From Thermus caldilimi (lineage in GTDB: Bacteria; Deinococcota; Deinococci; Deinococcales; Thermaceae), in NCBI RefSeq assembly GCF_004684245.1, contig NZ_CP038452.1, forward strand, positions 1,474,796-1,538,795: a DNA stretch of 64,000 bases, read 5' to 3'. The translations under genes were made by a program, and so were the position numbers. Positions 53,215 through 62,191 of the stretch are shown here, piece after piece; positions within the stretch are counted from its first letter, which is position 1, and each line of letters begins with the position of its first letter. A model generated the notes under the pieces. It was not told the origin of the DNA, made no database searches, and worked only from the letters and a program-made list of their open reading frames with translations.

Positions 53215-54405
53215 CTAACCCTTCCAGAACTCTTTAACCAAGTCCAGTATACGGTCGGCCACCTGCCGCTTTTTCATGCGGGGAAGTTCCAGCACCCGGC
53301 CATCCCGGAGGAGGAGGACCACCTCGTTCTCGAGGCTGCCGAAACCCACCCCTTCCCGGTTCACCCAGTTGAGGACGATGAGGTCCAGGTTCTTGCGGAG
53401 AAGCTTCTCCTTGGCCCGCACCAAGCCCTCCCCGGTTTCCATGGCAAAGCCCACCAGAACCCTTGGCCCCTTGTTCTCCCCCAGCTCCTTGAGGATGTCG
53501 GGGTTGGGTACCAGGCGGAGAATCTTCTCCGCCGCCACCTTGGGCTCCTTCTCCCGGCTCACCTCCGCCGGGCGGTAGTCGGCCACCGCCGCCGCCATCA
53601 CCACCGCCTGGGCCCAGGAATAGCGCCCCAGGATGGCCTCACGCATCTCCAGGGCGCTTTCCACCCGCACCACCTCCACGCCCCAGGGGTCGGGCAGGGC
53701 CGTGGGCCCGGAAACCAGCACCACCTCCGCCCCCCGGTCCCGGGCGGCTTCAGCCAGGGCGTAGCCCATGCGGCCCGAGGAAGGGTTGGAAAGGTAGCGC
53801 ACCGGGTCCAGGTACTCCCGGGTGGGCCCGGCGGAGACGAGGAGCCTCAGGCCCTCGAGGTCCTTGGGGGTGAGGAAAGCCTGAAGCCTTTCCACCAGTT
53901 CTTCAGGCTCCAGCATCCGTCCCCATCCTTCCCCCTCCCCCACCGCCGCCAGAGGTCCGTGGGCGGGACCGAAAAGGGCATGGCCCATGGCCTCGAGGGT
54001 CCGGGCATGCTCCTGGGTCTTGGGGGCGAGCCACATGGCCTCGTTCATGGCCGGGGCCCAGGCCACCCGCTTAGCCCCTGCCAGAAGGGTGGCGGAAAGG
54101 AGGTCATCGGCCAGGCCCAAAGCGGCCTTGGCCATGGCGTCCGCGGTGGCGGGAGCCACCAGGACCACATCGGCCCAGCGGGCGAGCTCTATATGTAAGG
54201 CCCGGCCATCGGGCCTGAACCAGGCCTCCTCCGTGGCCACCTCCCCTCCGGCGGCCACCGCCAGGGAAAGGGGGGTGAGGAACTCCAGGGCCCTGGGGGT
54301 GGCCAGGGCCCGCACCTCGTGACCCTGGGCCCTGAGAAGGCGGAGGAGGTGAGGAGCCTTGATGGCCGCCACCCCCCCCGTCACCGCCACCAGGACCTGG
54401 GCCAC
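53215..54405 (-). CDS. coaBC: bifunctional CoaBC of coenzyme A synthesis
   Basis: 396 residues from GTG. N-terminal CoaC flavoprotein decarboxylase: V-T-G-G-V-A-A-I-K near residue 8, A-P-A-T-A-D near 82 and A-P-A-M-N-E-A-M near 115. C-terminal CoaB ligase: [13 protein letters not shown] near 193 and N-P-S-S-G-R-M-G near 209. Joins cysteine to phosphopantothenate and decarboxylates it. Adjoins rpoZ without a gap, the common gmk-rpoZ-coaBC order. Confidence 0.94.
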   Translation of the reverse strand: MAQVLVAVTGGVAAIKAPHLLRLLRAQGHEVRALATPRALEFLTPLSLAVAAGGEVATEEAWFRPDGRALHIELARWADVVLVAPATADAMAKAALGLADDLLSATLLAGAKRVAWAPAMNEAMWLAPKTQEHARTLEAMGHALFGPAHGPLAAVGEGEGWGRMLEPEELVERLQAFLTPKDLEGLRLLVSAGPTREYLDPVRYLSNPSSGRMGYALAEAARDRGAEVVLVSGPTALPDPWGVEVVRVESALEMREAILGRYSWAQAVVMAAAVADYRPAEVSREKEPKVAAEKILRLVPNPDILKELGENKGPRVLVGFAMETGEGLVRAKEKLLRKNLDLIVLNWVNREGVGFGSLENEVVLLLRDGRVLELPRMKKRQVADRILDLVKEFWKG

Positions 54406-54705
54406 CTACTCCTCCTCTTCCATCGGGTAAAGGCGTTCCATCTCCCTCTGCAGGCGGTCCTCAGGCACCAGGTTCTCCCCGAAGACCAGCCTTCCCGTGA
54501 GCATCTCCTTCATGGCCCAGGTGACGGGGTTGGGATCGTCCAGGATCCCCTCGAGGGTCCGCATCTTGGGCCTCTCCTCCGGCTCCAGAACCGTGTTCTT
54601 AAAGCGGTGGCGAAGAAGCTGCTCCGCCCGTTTGGCCACCACCACGGTGAGCCGGTACTTGGAATCTACCATAGCAAAAAGCTTGTCAATCCCGGGTTCC
54701 GCCAT
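54406..54705 (-). CDS. rpoZ: RNA polymerase omega subunit
   Basis: 99 residues. Starts [10 protein letters not shown], then [16 protein letters not shown] near residue 14, the conserved beta'-binding helix. The C-terminal acidic end is M-E-E-E-E. Assists RNA polymerase assembly. Its start overlaps the gmk stop by 20 nt. Confidence 0.94.
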   Translation of the reverse strand: MAEPGIDKLFAMVDSKYRLTVVVAKRAEQLLRHRFKNTVLEPEERPKMRTLEGILDDPNPVTWAMKEMLTGRLVFGENLVPEDRLQREMERLYPMEEEE

Positions 54706-55348
54706 AACTCCTCCGCAGAATCTCGTCCAGCTCCGCTTCCAGATCCTTATCCCGCTTCAAGGCCCTCTCCAAGGCGGGGCCCATCCTGGGGGTGCGCCGC
54801 CTCTCGGCGGTGAGGATGGCCAGGAAGTCGGCCACCGCCTCCTCCAGCACATCGTTCACAATCACGTAGTCAAAGAGGTGGGCGTTTCGTATCTCCCACT
54901 CCGCCTGCTTCAGCCGCTTTTCTATCTTCTCCGGGGCATCCTTGCCCCGGTAGACCAAACGCCGCTTCAGCTCGGAAAGGGAAGGGGGTAGGAGGAAGAT
55001 GAGAACCGCCTCCGGTACCTTCTTGCGCACCTGGAGGGCCCCCTGGACCTCGATCTCCAGGAGGACATCCTCCCCCCGGGCCAAGGCCCGCTCCACCGGA
55101 GCCTTGGGGGTACCGTAAAGGTGCCCCACGTACTCGGCGTGCTCCAAGAACCCATCCTCCCGCAGCAGGGCCTCAAAGGTAGCCCTATTCACAAAGTAGT
55201 AGTCCACCCCATCCCGTTCCCCGGAACGCGGGGGACGGGTGGTCATGGAGATGGAGTAGAAGAGGCGGGTGCGCTCCAGCACCTTGGCCCGCACCGTGCC
55301 CTTCCCCACCCCACTGGCCCCGGTCATGACGAAAAGGCAGCCCCCCAT
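54686..55348 (-). CDS. gmk: guanylate kinase
   Basis: 220 residues; start at 55348 chosen for fit to the family. P-loop G-A-S-G-V-G-K-G-T near residue 10, [15 protein letters not shown] near 36, and L-E-I-E-V-Q-G-A near 101. Phosphorylates GMP to GDP. First gene of the rpoZ-coaBC operon. Confidence 0.94.
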   Translation of the reverse strand: MGGCLFVMTGASGVGKGTVRAKVLERTRLFYSISMTTRPPRSGERDGVDYYFVNRATFEALLREDGFLEHAEYVGHLYGTPKAPVERALARGEDVLLEIEVQGALQVRKKVPEAVLIFLLPPSLSELKRRLVYRGKDAPEKIEKRLKQAEWEIRNAHLFDYVIVNDVLEEAVADFLAILTAERRRTPRMGPALERALKRDKDLEAELDEILRRSYGGTRD

Positions 55349-55362
55349 ACCCTTCCCCTGGG

Positions 55363-55392
55363 AGGATACCAGAGGGGGGACCCTTGGGGCAA
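55363..55392 (-). promoter_or_regulatory. promoter of the gmk operon
   Basis: On the minus strand TTGCCC (complement of 55387-55392), an 18-bp spacer and TATCCT (complement of 55363-55368) lie 14 nt before the gmk start. GGGGAAGGG gives a ribosome site. Confidence 0.45.
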
Positions 55393-55438
55393 GGATTTTT
55401 GTGAACCGGGCACAATCGGCCGCCCGGTCCGTGGTAGG

Positions 55439-56875
55439 ATGGCGGCCGTGGCCTGGTACGAAGGCGCCTTTTTCTATCAAATCTTTCCCGACCGCTTCTT
55501 CCGCGCAGGCCCCCCGGGCAAACCCGCCCCTGCGGGGCCCTTCGAACCCTGGGAAGCCCCCCCCTCCCTTAGGGGCTTCAAGGGCGGGACCCTTTGGGGT
55601 ATAGCGGAGCAAATCCCCTACCTCAAGGACCTGGGGGTGGAAGCCCTTTACCTGAACCCCGTCTTCGCCTCCACCGCCAACCATCGCTACCACACCATGG
55701 ACTACTTCCAGGTGGATCCCGTGCTGGGGGGGAACGCCGCCCTCCGCCACCTCCTGGAGGTGGCCCACGCCCACGGGCTCAGGGTCATCCTGGACGGGGT
55801 CTTCAACCACACCGGCCGGGGGTTCTTCGCCTTCCAGCACCTTGTGGAAAACGGAGAACAAAGCCCCTACCGGGACTGGTACCACGTGAAGGGTTTTCCC
55901 CTAAACCCCTATAGCCGCCACCCCAACTACGAGGCTTGGTGGGGCAACCCCGAGCTCCCCAAGCTCCGGGTAGAAACCCCGGCGGTGCGGGAATACCTCC
56001 TGGAGGTGGCCGAGCACTGGATCCGTTTCGGCGCAGATGGCTGGCGGCTGGACGTGCCCAACGAGATCCAGGATCCCGAGTTCTGGCGGGCCTTCCGCCG
56101 TCGGGTGAAGGGAGCCAACCTCGAGGCCTACATCGTGGGGGAAATCTGGGAAGAGGCCGACTTCTGGCTCCAGGGGGACATGTTCGACGCCACCATGAAT
56201 TACCCCTTGAGCCGGGCCATCCTGGGCTTCGTGGGGGGAGAGGTTCTAGACCAGGAGCTATCCTCCCGCTCGGGCCTGGGGCGGATCGAACCCCTGCAGG
56301 CCCTGGCCTTCAGCCGCCGCCTGGAGGGCCTCTTTAGCCGTTACCGCCCGGAGGTGGTGCGGGCCCAGATGAACCTCCTCACCTCCCACGACACCCCCCG
56401 CCTCCTCACCCTCCTTAGGGGAAGTGTGGAGCGGGCTAAGCTGGCCCTTTCCCTGCTTTTCCTCCTGCCCGGAAACCCCACGGTGTACTACGGGGAGGAG
56501 GTGGGGATGGAAGGGGGCCACGACCCGGAAAACCGGGGGGGCATGGTCTGGGACCAGGCCCGTTGGAAGGAGGAGATCCGCCAAACCGTGCGGCGCATGG
56601 CCCGCTTGCGCCAGGAACACCCCGAGCTTCGCACCGCTCCCTACCAGCGGGTCTATGCCGCAGACGGGCACCTGGCCTTCACCCGGGGGCCTTACCTGGT
56701 GGTGGTGAACGCCTCTTCCGAGCCTTTCCGCCAGGATTTCCCCCTGCATGGCGCCCTGCCTCGAGGGGCCCAGGCGGTGGACCTCCTCTCCGGGAAAACC
56801 TGCACCCCAATAGGGGGAAGGCTTTGCGGACCTGAGCTTCCCCCCTTCTCGGTAGCCGTCTGGGTGGAGGTCTAG
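55439..56875 (+). CDS. GH13 alpha-glucan hydrolase (neopullulanase/cyclomaltodextrinase-like)
   Basis: 478 residues, no signal peptide, so cytosolic. ATG 55439; GTG 55448 (A-W-Y-E-G-A-F-F-Y-Q-I-F-P) is an alternative. Conserved regions: D-G-V-F-N-H-T near residue 119, G-W-R-L-D-V-P-N-E with nucleophile D205, V-G-E-I-W with acid E235, and T-S-H-D-T with D318. It lacks the N-terminal domain of many neopullulanases. Hydrolyses alpha-1,4 (perhaps 1,6) glucosidic bonds of short glucans. Its TAG stop sits in the CTAG used by the following IS. Confidence 0.9.
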   Translation: MAAVAWYEGAFFYQIFPDRFFRAGPPGKPAPAGPFEPWEAPPSLRGFKGGTLWGIAEQIPYLKDLGVEALYLNPVFASTANHRYHTMDYFQVDPVLGGNAALRHLLEVAHAHGLRVILDGVFNHTGRGFFAFQHLVENGEQSPYRDWYHVKGFPLNPYSRHPNYEAWWGNPELPKLRVETPAVREYLLEVAEHWIRFGADGWRLDVPNEIQDPEFWRAFRRRVKGANLEAYIVGEIWEEADFWLQGDMFDATMNYPLSRAILGFVGGEVLDQELSSRSGLGRIEPLQALAFSRRLEGLFSRYRPEVVRAQMNLLTSHDTPRLLTLLRGSVERAKLALSLLFLLPGNPTVYYGEEVGMEGGHDPENRGGMVWDQARWKEEIRQTVRRMARLRQEHPELRTAPYQRVYAADGHLAFTRGPYLVVVNASSEPFRQDFPLHGALPRGAQAVDLLSGKTCTPIGGRLCGPELPPFSVAVWVEV

Positions 56876-57677
56876 AGCGTGTTAACGACTATAGACTGCG
56901 ATAGCGATGAAGAGGAAAGCCTACCCCTCCGACGTGACGGACGAGGAATGGAGCCTGGTGGCCCCCTACCTCACCCTCATGCGGGAGGACGCCCCCCAAA
57001 GGGAGTACCCCCTGCGCGAGGTGTTCAACGCCCTCCGGTGGATCGTCCGCACCGGGGCCCCCTGGCGCATGCTCCCCCACGACTTCCCCCCCTGGGAGGT
57101 GGTCTACGCAAAGACCCAGAGGTGGCTCAAGGCGGGGGTGTTCCAGGCCCTGGTCCACGACCTGCGGGCCCTGCTCCGCACCCTGGAGGGGAGGGAGCCC
57201 GACCCCTCAGCGGTGGTTCTGGACAGCCGCACCTTGCCGGCCACACCGGAGAGCGGGCACCGGGCGGGGTACGACGGGGCGAAGCGGCGGCGGGGGAGCA
57301 AGGTGCACATGGCGGTGGATACCCTGGGGCACTTGCTGGCCCTGGTGGTGACCCCGGCGGACGTGGGGGACCGGGAGGAGGTGGGGCGGCTGGCGCGGGA
57401 GGTGCAGGAGGCCACGGGGGAGCGGGTGGAGGTGGCCTTTGTGGACCAGGGGTACACGGGGGAGAGGGCGGCGGAGGCGGCGAGGCGGGGTCTTGTGCTG
57501 TTGCCGCGGCGGTGGGTGGTGGAGAGGTTGTTTGCTTGGCTGACGCGGTTTCGGCGGTTGGTGCGGGACTATGAGCGGTTGCCCGAGACGGTGGCGGGGC
57601 TGCACTTCTTGGCTTTTGCCATGCTCCTCCTGAAGAGGTTTGTGGACTTCCTGGGCAAAGTCATCAACACGCTCTAG
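56872..57677 (+). mobile_element. IS5-family insertion sequence at a shared stop codon
   Basis: Terminal repeats AGCGTGTTAACGACT (left) and AGCGTGTTGATGACT (complement of the right end) differ at two bases. CTAG flanks both sides (56872-56875 and 57674-57677), matching the YTAR target of IS5-type elements. About 798 bp between the CTAG copies. CTAG is its own reverse complement, so the TAG stops of the amylase and of the convergent ATL gene are both kept. Confidence 0.85.
56907..57677 (+). CDS. IS5-family transposase
   Basis: 256 residues. N-terminal DUF4096-type domain ([11 protein letters not shown] near residue 11; [11 protein letters not shown] near 53), then DDE domain: D in V-V-L-D-S-R-T-L near 105, D in V-A-F-V-D-Q-G-Y near 183, E in [10 protein letters not shown] near 210. 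Single continuous frame, apparently complete. The stop TAG lies in the duplicated CTAG. Confidence 0.9.
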   Translation: MKRKAYPSDVTDEEWSLVAPYLTLMREDAPQREYPLREVFNALRWIVRTGAPWRMLPHDFPPWEVVYAKTQRWLKAGVFQALVHDLRALLRTLEGREPDPSAVVLDSRTLPATPESGHRAGYDGAKRRRGSKVHMAVDTLGHLLALVVTPADVGDREEVGRLAREVQEATGERVEVAFVDQGYTGERAAEAARRGLVLLPRRWVVERLFAWLTRFRRLVRDYERLPETVAGLHFLAFAMLLLKRFVDFLGKVINTL

Positions 57678-58119
57678 GGGAGGACTCCCTCAAAGCGCAG
57701 GAGCCAGGCCTTGAGCCCCTCCTGCCCGGCAAACCCCCCGAGCCGCCCGTCCGCGTGGATCACCCGGTGGGCGGGCACCAAGAGGAAGAAGGGCGAGGCC
57801 CGCATCCCCGCCCCACCGCCCTCGGGGAAAGGCCAAGCTCCCGCGCCAGGCTTCCATAACTTTCCGTGCGCCCGAAGGGGATACGGCGCACCCGCTCGTA
57901 AAGGGCCACCCGTTCGGGGGAAAGCCCCGTGTAGTCCAGGGGGATGTCCAAAAAATCGGGCTTTTCCCCGGAAAAGTAGGCCAGCACCCGGTCCCGCACA
58001 GCTTCTGCCAAGGGGCCCCTGGCCTCGAGGCCCCGGGGGAAGAGGGCGGGCTCCAAACGCCGCACCCCCCCAGGGCTCACCTCGAGCCACAAGGGACCGA
58101 TAGGGGTGGGAATCAACAT
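57674..58119 (-). CDS. alkyltransferase-like (ATL) protein (frameshifted as given)
   Basis: About 148 residues once the frame is restored by one extra G (the plus-strand C run at 57811-57814). Follows the O6-alkylguanine transferase C-domain: [16 protein letters not shown] near residue 75, then V-P-A-H-R-V-I-H, where the acceptor Cys of P-C-H-R is Ala. Such ATL proteins bind O6-alkylguanine and hand it to excision repair. A Thermus ATL of this kind is known. The stop is preserved at the IS junction. Confidence 0.85.
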
Positions 58120-58142
58120 GGGTCTTAGCGGGGTCAGGAAAG

Positions 58143-59239
58143 CTATCTTCTGGCCCAGGCCTCCTCGGGGCCCGGAACCCCACCCAGCAAAAGGTCGGAG
58201 AGGAAGGTGCCGGGGAAGTAATACCCCAGGATCTCCCGGTACCCGTACCCCGCCTCTGCCATGCCCTTGGCACCCCACTGGGAAAGCCCCACCCCATGCC
58301 CTGCTCCCCGGCCCTCCGCCTGCCAGCCCCTAAACGCCACCAAGGCCGAAGGCAGGCCCAGGTTCCGCACCAGCCGCTGGGCCTCGGGGCCCTGCACCTC
58401 CACCCCGAGGAGGCGTAGGCGCCACACCCTACCCGAAGCGCTCCGCTCCAGCACCACCGGGGCATCCCCAAGAGGGCTGTCTTGAGGGGTAAGGCCCATG
58501 GCCCTCAAAGCCGCCGCCGCCCTCTCCGGGCTCACGGAAAGCTGCCACTGGCTCTTGGGGCCCCGGGCATAGGGATCCGGTCTCGGCCGCAAATAAGGGA
58601 GGGCCTTCTGAAAGACCTCCTCACTCCCTGCGGTCATACCCCCGGAGTCGGCGTGGTACAGCGCGGAAATGGCCCTTCCCTGGTAGCTTAGGACCTTCCC
58701 CCGGGTACCCCTCACCGCCTCGGTATGCCGGGCGGTTTCCACGTCAAAACCCAGGTAGACCTGGCAGACCTCGCTGGCGCAGAGGTCGTATGGAGCCCGG
58801 GGGTTCAGCCGATTCACGGCAAAGGTGCGGGCCACCACCGCCTGGGCCTTTAAAGCCTCCTGGGGAAAGCCCTCGGGCATCTCCGCGGGGAGGACGCCGA
58901 GGAGGTAATCCTCCAAAAGGACCAAGTTCACCAGCAAAAGCTTTCCCCCTTGGGAGAGAAGCCGTACCCCACCCCTATAGGTGCGCCCATCCAGGCGGAA
59001 ATAGGGTCCGGGAAACTCCCAAAAGGGCTGGACCTTGCCCTCCACCCAGACCCCTTGGGCCTCCCCCTGGCCCGCACGGTTCCCTGGCCCTCCGGCAGGA
59101 GGAGGGACACCTCCTGGCCCTCCGGCACCTCCTTCAGGAGCACCCTAAGGAGAAGGTCCCCTTCCTGGCCCCGGGAGGGCAGGATCCAGACCAGCAAAAG
59201 GAGGCATGCCAGAAGGGCACCCTTTAACCCATGCGTCAT
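58143..59239 (-). CDS. SpoIID/LytB-domain secreted protein (frameshifted as given)
   Basis: Two frames, 59239 to about 59067 and on to 58143, give about 365 residues once one G is added to the run at 59063-59067. Signal peptide (A-L-L-A-C-L-L-L-L-V-W-I-L-P). SpoIID domain: Y-L-L-G-V-L-P-A-E-M-P near the middle, L-K-A-Q-A-V-V-A-R-T-F-A, and G-H-G-V-G-L-S-Q-W-G-A near the end with a Y-G-Y-R-E-I-L tail. SpoIID proteins cut peptidoglycan. In this non-sporulating lineage a cell-wall role is likely. Confidence 0.85.
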
Positions 59240-59260
59240 ATATTGCCCCCATCCTACCAC

Positions 59261-60715
59261 CTAGCCCAAAACCAAGGTGGCCCTTCCCGAGATGGGTGCC
59301 TCTCGGAGCCTGAGGAGGGCCTCGGGGTGACGCAAGGCGTACATGGCGAAGGGGTAGACCCGTTCCTGAGGCAGGCCTCGAGGCAAGAGGTGCCGCTTGA
59401 GGCGCTCCAGATGATGGAGAAGGACCGCATCCCGCCCCATGCGGGCGCGAAGGAGCTTCTTCAAAAGCCTTTCCCCCTCCCCCTTCAGCCTCGCCCGGAA
59501 GCGGCGGAAAGGCCTTTCCAAGGTGGGCTCCAGGGCATGGGCCTTTTGGCCCAGGGCCTCCACTTCCTCCAAGAGGCGCAAAAGCTCGGCCTCGAGTTCC
59601 CTAAACCCTTCCAGCACCTCCTTGACAGCCTTAAGAAAGGCATCCTCTCCCCCATCCACAAACGCCCAGGGATCCAGGCGGTACCTCTCCACAATCCGGT
59701 GGATGGGAGGTTCCAAAACCACGGCCCTTAGGCGAAGGAAGAGGGCAGGCATGGGGATACCGTAAAGGGCGTAGACCCCGGAAAGCTCGGCCACATACCG
59801 GAACTCGTTGGGACCCACCACGAAGCCCGCCGTGGGCAGAACCAGGTCCTGGAACACCGGCCTCAAGCCCGCCGCAGGGGTGAGGCGGCTGGGATCGGTC
59901 CTAAGGATCTCCAGGAGCTCCTTTTTGCTATAGCGGCGCACCCCGTCGGTAAAGGCTCCATCTTGATAAAAAAGCAACCTTCTTTGATCGGTTTCCAAAA
60001 AAAGATTGGTGGCCCCCGGCTTGCGCTTCAAGGGAGGCCTGCCCCCCAAAGCGCGGATGCGCTCCGCCTCCTGGTTGATGGCCTGGGCGCTGGCCAAGGG
60101 GTCCTCCAGCTCCCTTTCCAGGGCCTTTTGGAAAAGGGGGGCAAGCTCCTGAGCCATGGGGTCAAAGGGAATAAGGCCCCTCTCCCCCAGAAAGGCCAAG
60201 AGGGTGCGGGCGAAAAACTCAGACAGGGTTTCCCCCTCCAGGGCGTAAGCCACCCGGGTATCCCGGGACCAGGAACCCAGAAACTCCCTCACCGCCTCTC
60301 GGTAAGGGGCAAAAGGAATCCGTCCTGCGGGAAGGGGCGGCAGGGGTAGGGATAGGGTACGCACCTCCTCCTCCAGGAGAAGGTGAAGGTGGCGCACCTC
60401 CTCCACATCGTGGTCCTGGGAAGCCACCCAGAAGAGGGAAGCCGCCCCCACCTTTTCCGCCAGGCCCAAGGCGGTGTGGGCTTTGTAGAAGGTCAGGGCA
60501 GGCCCCCCCAGAAGCCCCGCCTGCTGGCCCGTGACCACCGCCCCCTGCCCCAGGCCCTCGAGGGCCGCCAGGACCTCCCGTGGAGCCTGAAGACGCTTCA
60601 GGTAAGCTGCAAGCGCCGAGGAGAGTTGGGGATGGCCTTCCCGGCCCAAGCGCTCTTTGAGGACCTCTTCCCCCTGGGGTAGGCCCAAAAGCTGGGCCAG
60701 GACCTGGGCTTCCAT
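59261..60715 (-). CDS. bshC: bacillithiol synthase cysteine ligase BshC
   Basis: 484 residues. V-V-T-G-Q-Q-A-G-L-L-G-G-P near residue 60, S-Q-D-H-D-V-E-E-V near 99, G-A-T-N-L-F-L near 235, a coiled coil near 370-410, and a terminal P-x-E-R-V-Y-P-F-A-M-Y. Joins cysteine to glucosamine-malate in bacillithiol synthesis, which implies this organism makes bacillithiol. Follows crp by 10 nt. Confidence 0.92.
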   Translation of the reverse strand: MEAQVLAQLLGLPQGEEVLKERLGREGHPQLSSALAAYLKRLQAPREVLAALEGLGQGAVVTGQQAGLLGGPALTFYKAHTALGLAEKVGAASLFWVASQDHDVEEVRHLHLLLEEEVRTLSLPLPPLPAGRIPFAPYREAVREFLGSWSRDTRVAYALEGETLSEFFARTLLAFLGERGLIPFDPMAQELAPLFQKALERELEDPLASAQAINQEAERIRALGGRPPLKRKPGATNLFLETDQRRLLFYQDGAFTDGVRRYSKKELLEILRTDPSRLTPAAGLRPVFQDLVLPTAGFVVGPNEFRYVAELSGVYALYGIPMPALFLRLRAVVLEPPIHRIVERYRLDPWAFVDGGEDAFLKAVKEVLEGFRELEAELLRLLEEVEALGQKAHALEPTLERPFRRFRARLKGEGERLLKKLLRARMGRDAVLLHHLERLKRHLLPRGLPQERVYPFAMYALRHPEALLRLREAPISGRATLVLG

Positions 60716-60725
60716 GCTTCAAAGC

Positions 60726-61352
60726 CTAAAGCGCCTCGGCCAGGCGGGCAAGGGCTTGGGGTTCCCGGACCTCCACCCTACGGTAGCCTAGGTCCACCAC
60801 CCCCGAAAGGGCCCACTCCCCCAGGAGCTTGGTCACGGTCTCCCGGGTGGCCCCCACCATGCGGGCCAGGTCCTGGTGGGAAAAGGCCACCTCCCCCGCC
60901 TGGCTTAGCCTCAGGAGAAGCCGGGCCAAGCGCTGGCTCACGGAGAGGTGGCGCAGTTCCCAAAGCCGCTCCTCCGCCTCCTTCAGCCGGGCGTACAAAG
61001 CCTCCAGGAAGAAGCGCTCCACCTCGGGAAAACGCGCCCGCACGGGGGCCAGGGCTTCCTGGGGGGCGAAGAGGAATTCCACGTAGGTTAAGGCGGTGGC
61101 CCCCGAAGTGCGCCTTCCCCCCTCCACCAGGGCCTCCTCCCCAAAAAGCCCCCCAGGCCCCACCACCCCCAAGGTGGCGGGCTCCCCTTCCGCCGAGCGG
61201 GGTCCTTCTAGCCAAACAAGCCCTTCCCGCACCAGGTACACCCCGTCCGCCCGGTCCCCGAGGGCGTAGAGGGGCGCACCCCGCAAGACCCTCTTGGGCT
61301 GGAACACCCTGGCCATATCCCGCCGGGCCTCGAGGGAAAGCTCCTGGAACAT
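60726..61352 (-). CDS. CRP/FNR-family transcription regulator
   Basis: 208 residues. N-terminal cyclic-nucleotide-type beta roll (F-Q-P-K-R-V-L-R-G near residue 17, G-L-F-G-E-E-A-L near 69), dimerisation helix, and C-terminal helix-turn-helix H-Q-D-L-A-R-M-V-G-A-T-R-E-T-V-T-K near 160. The cAMP-contacting R-S pattern is not obvious, so it may act without ligand, as reported for SdrP of Thermus. Leaderless start. Confidence 0.9.
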   Translation of the reverse strand: MFQELSLEARRDMARVFQPKRVLRGAPLYALGDRADGVYLVREGLVWLEGPRSAEGEPATLGVVGPGGLFGEEALVEGGRRTSGATALTYVEFLFAPQEALAPVRARFPEVERFFLEALYARLKEAEERLWELRHLSVSQRLARLLLRLSQAGEVAFSHQDLARMVGATRETVTKLLGEWALSGVVDLGYRRVEVREPQALARLAEAL

Positions 61353-61358
61353 GCCCCG

Positions 61359-61364
61359 AGTTTA
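61359..61364 (-). promoter_or_regulatory. -10 box of a leaderless promoter
   Basis: On the minus strand TAAACT lies 6 nt before the ATG of the crp-type gene at 61352. Confidence 0.5.
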
Positions 61365-62186
61365 CAAAAAGAGGGGGGCTTCGGAGGAAGGGAGAAGCCC
61401 CCGGGCCTCGGCCTCAGCAAAGAGCCTTGCCACCGCCTGTTCCCCCTCCTGCCCCACATCCAGGCTGAACTCGTTCACATAGGTCTTTACATGGGCCCAG
61501 ATGACCTCCTCCGAAAGCTCCTGGGCATGGGCTTTCAGGTAGGGGAGGGTTTCCTCGGGATGGGCCCAGGCGTACTCCAGGCTCCGCCGCACCGCCTCAT
61601 CCAGGGCCCGGATGAGGCCCTCCCCCAGGTCCCGCCGGGCCAGGATGGCCCCCAAGGGGAGGGGCAGGCCCGTTTCCCCCTCCCACCACTCCCCCAGATC
61701 CAGAAGCTTGACCAGGCCGTACTCCGGGTAGGTGAAACGGCTTTCGTGGATGATGAGACCTGCCTCCACCTCCCCTTGGGCCACCAGGGGCATGATCCGG
61801 TCGTAGCGCACCTCCACCGGCTCAAACCCTTGGGCATACAGGGAGAGGAGCAAAAAGGCCGTGGTGTTGCGCCCGGGAATGGCCACCCGGGCCCCCTCGA
61901 GGCTCCTCAAGGGCTTTTTGGCCACCACCAAGGGGCCCACCCCTCTCCCCAAGGCTCCCCCGCTCCTCAGGGCCACATACCGGTCCCGCACCCTCCCATA
62001 GGCGGCATAGGAGAGCTTGGTCAGGGGCAACCTCCCCTCCAAAGCCCAGCGGTTTAGGGTTTCCACGTCCTCCAAAACCGCCTCCACCGGAAGGGGGCTT
62101 TCCACAAGGCCATGGGTCAGGGCGTAGAAGATGAAGGTGTCGTTGGGGCAGGGGGAGTAGCCCAGCTTCAGAACCGGCGCCTCCAT
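61362..62186 (-). CDS. mqnD: 1,4-dihydroxy-6-naphthoate synthase
   Basis: 274 residues. The start L-G-Y-S-P-C-P-N-D-T-F-I-F-Y-A-L is the MqnD family signature. Further features are V-A-I-P-G-R-N-T-T-A near residue 100 and G-L-I-I-H-E-S-R-F-T-Y near 145. MqnD converts cyclic de-hypoxanthine futalosine in the alternative menaquinone pathway used by Thermus. TACAGT lies 7 nt before the start (62194-62199), so besides its place in an operon it may have its own promoter. Confidence 0.93.
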   Translation of the reverse strand: MEAPVLKLGYSPCPNDTFIFYALTHGLVESPLPVEAVLEDVETLNRWALEGRLPLTKLSYAAYGRVRDRYVALRSGGALGRGVGPLVVAKKPLRSLEGARVAIPGRNTTAFLLLSLYAQGFEPVEVRYDRIMPLVAQGEVEAGLIIHESRFTYPEYGLVKLLDLGEWWEGETGLPLPLGAILARRDLGEGLIRALDEAVRRSLEYAWAHPEETLPYLKAHAQELSEEVIWAHVKTYVNEFSLDVGQEGEQAVARLFAEAEARGLLPSSEAPLFL

Positions 62187-62191
62187 GAACC

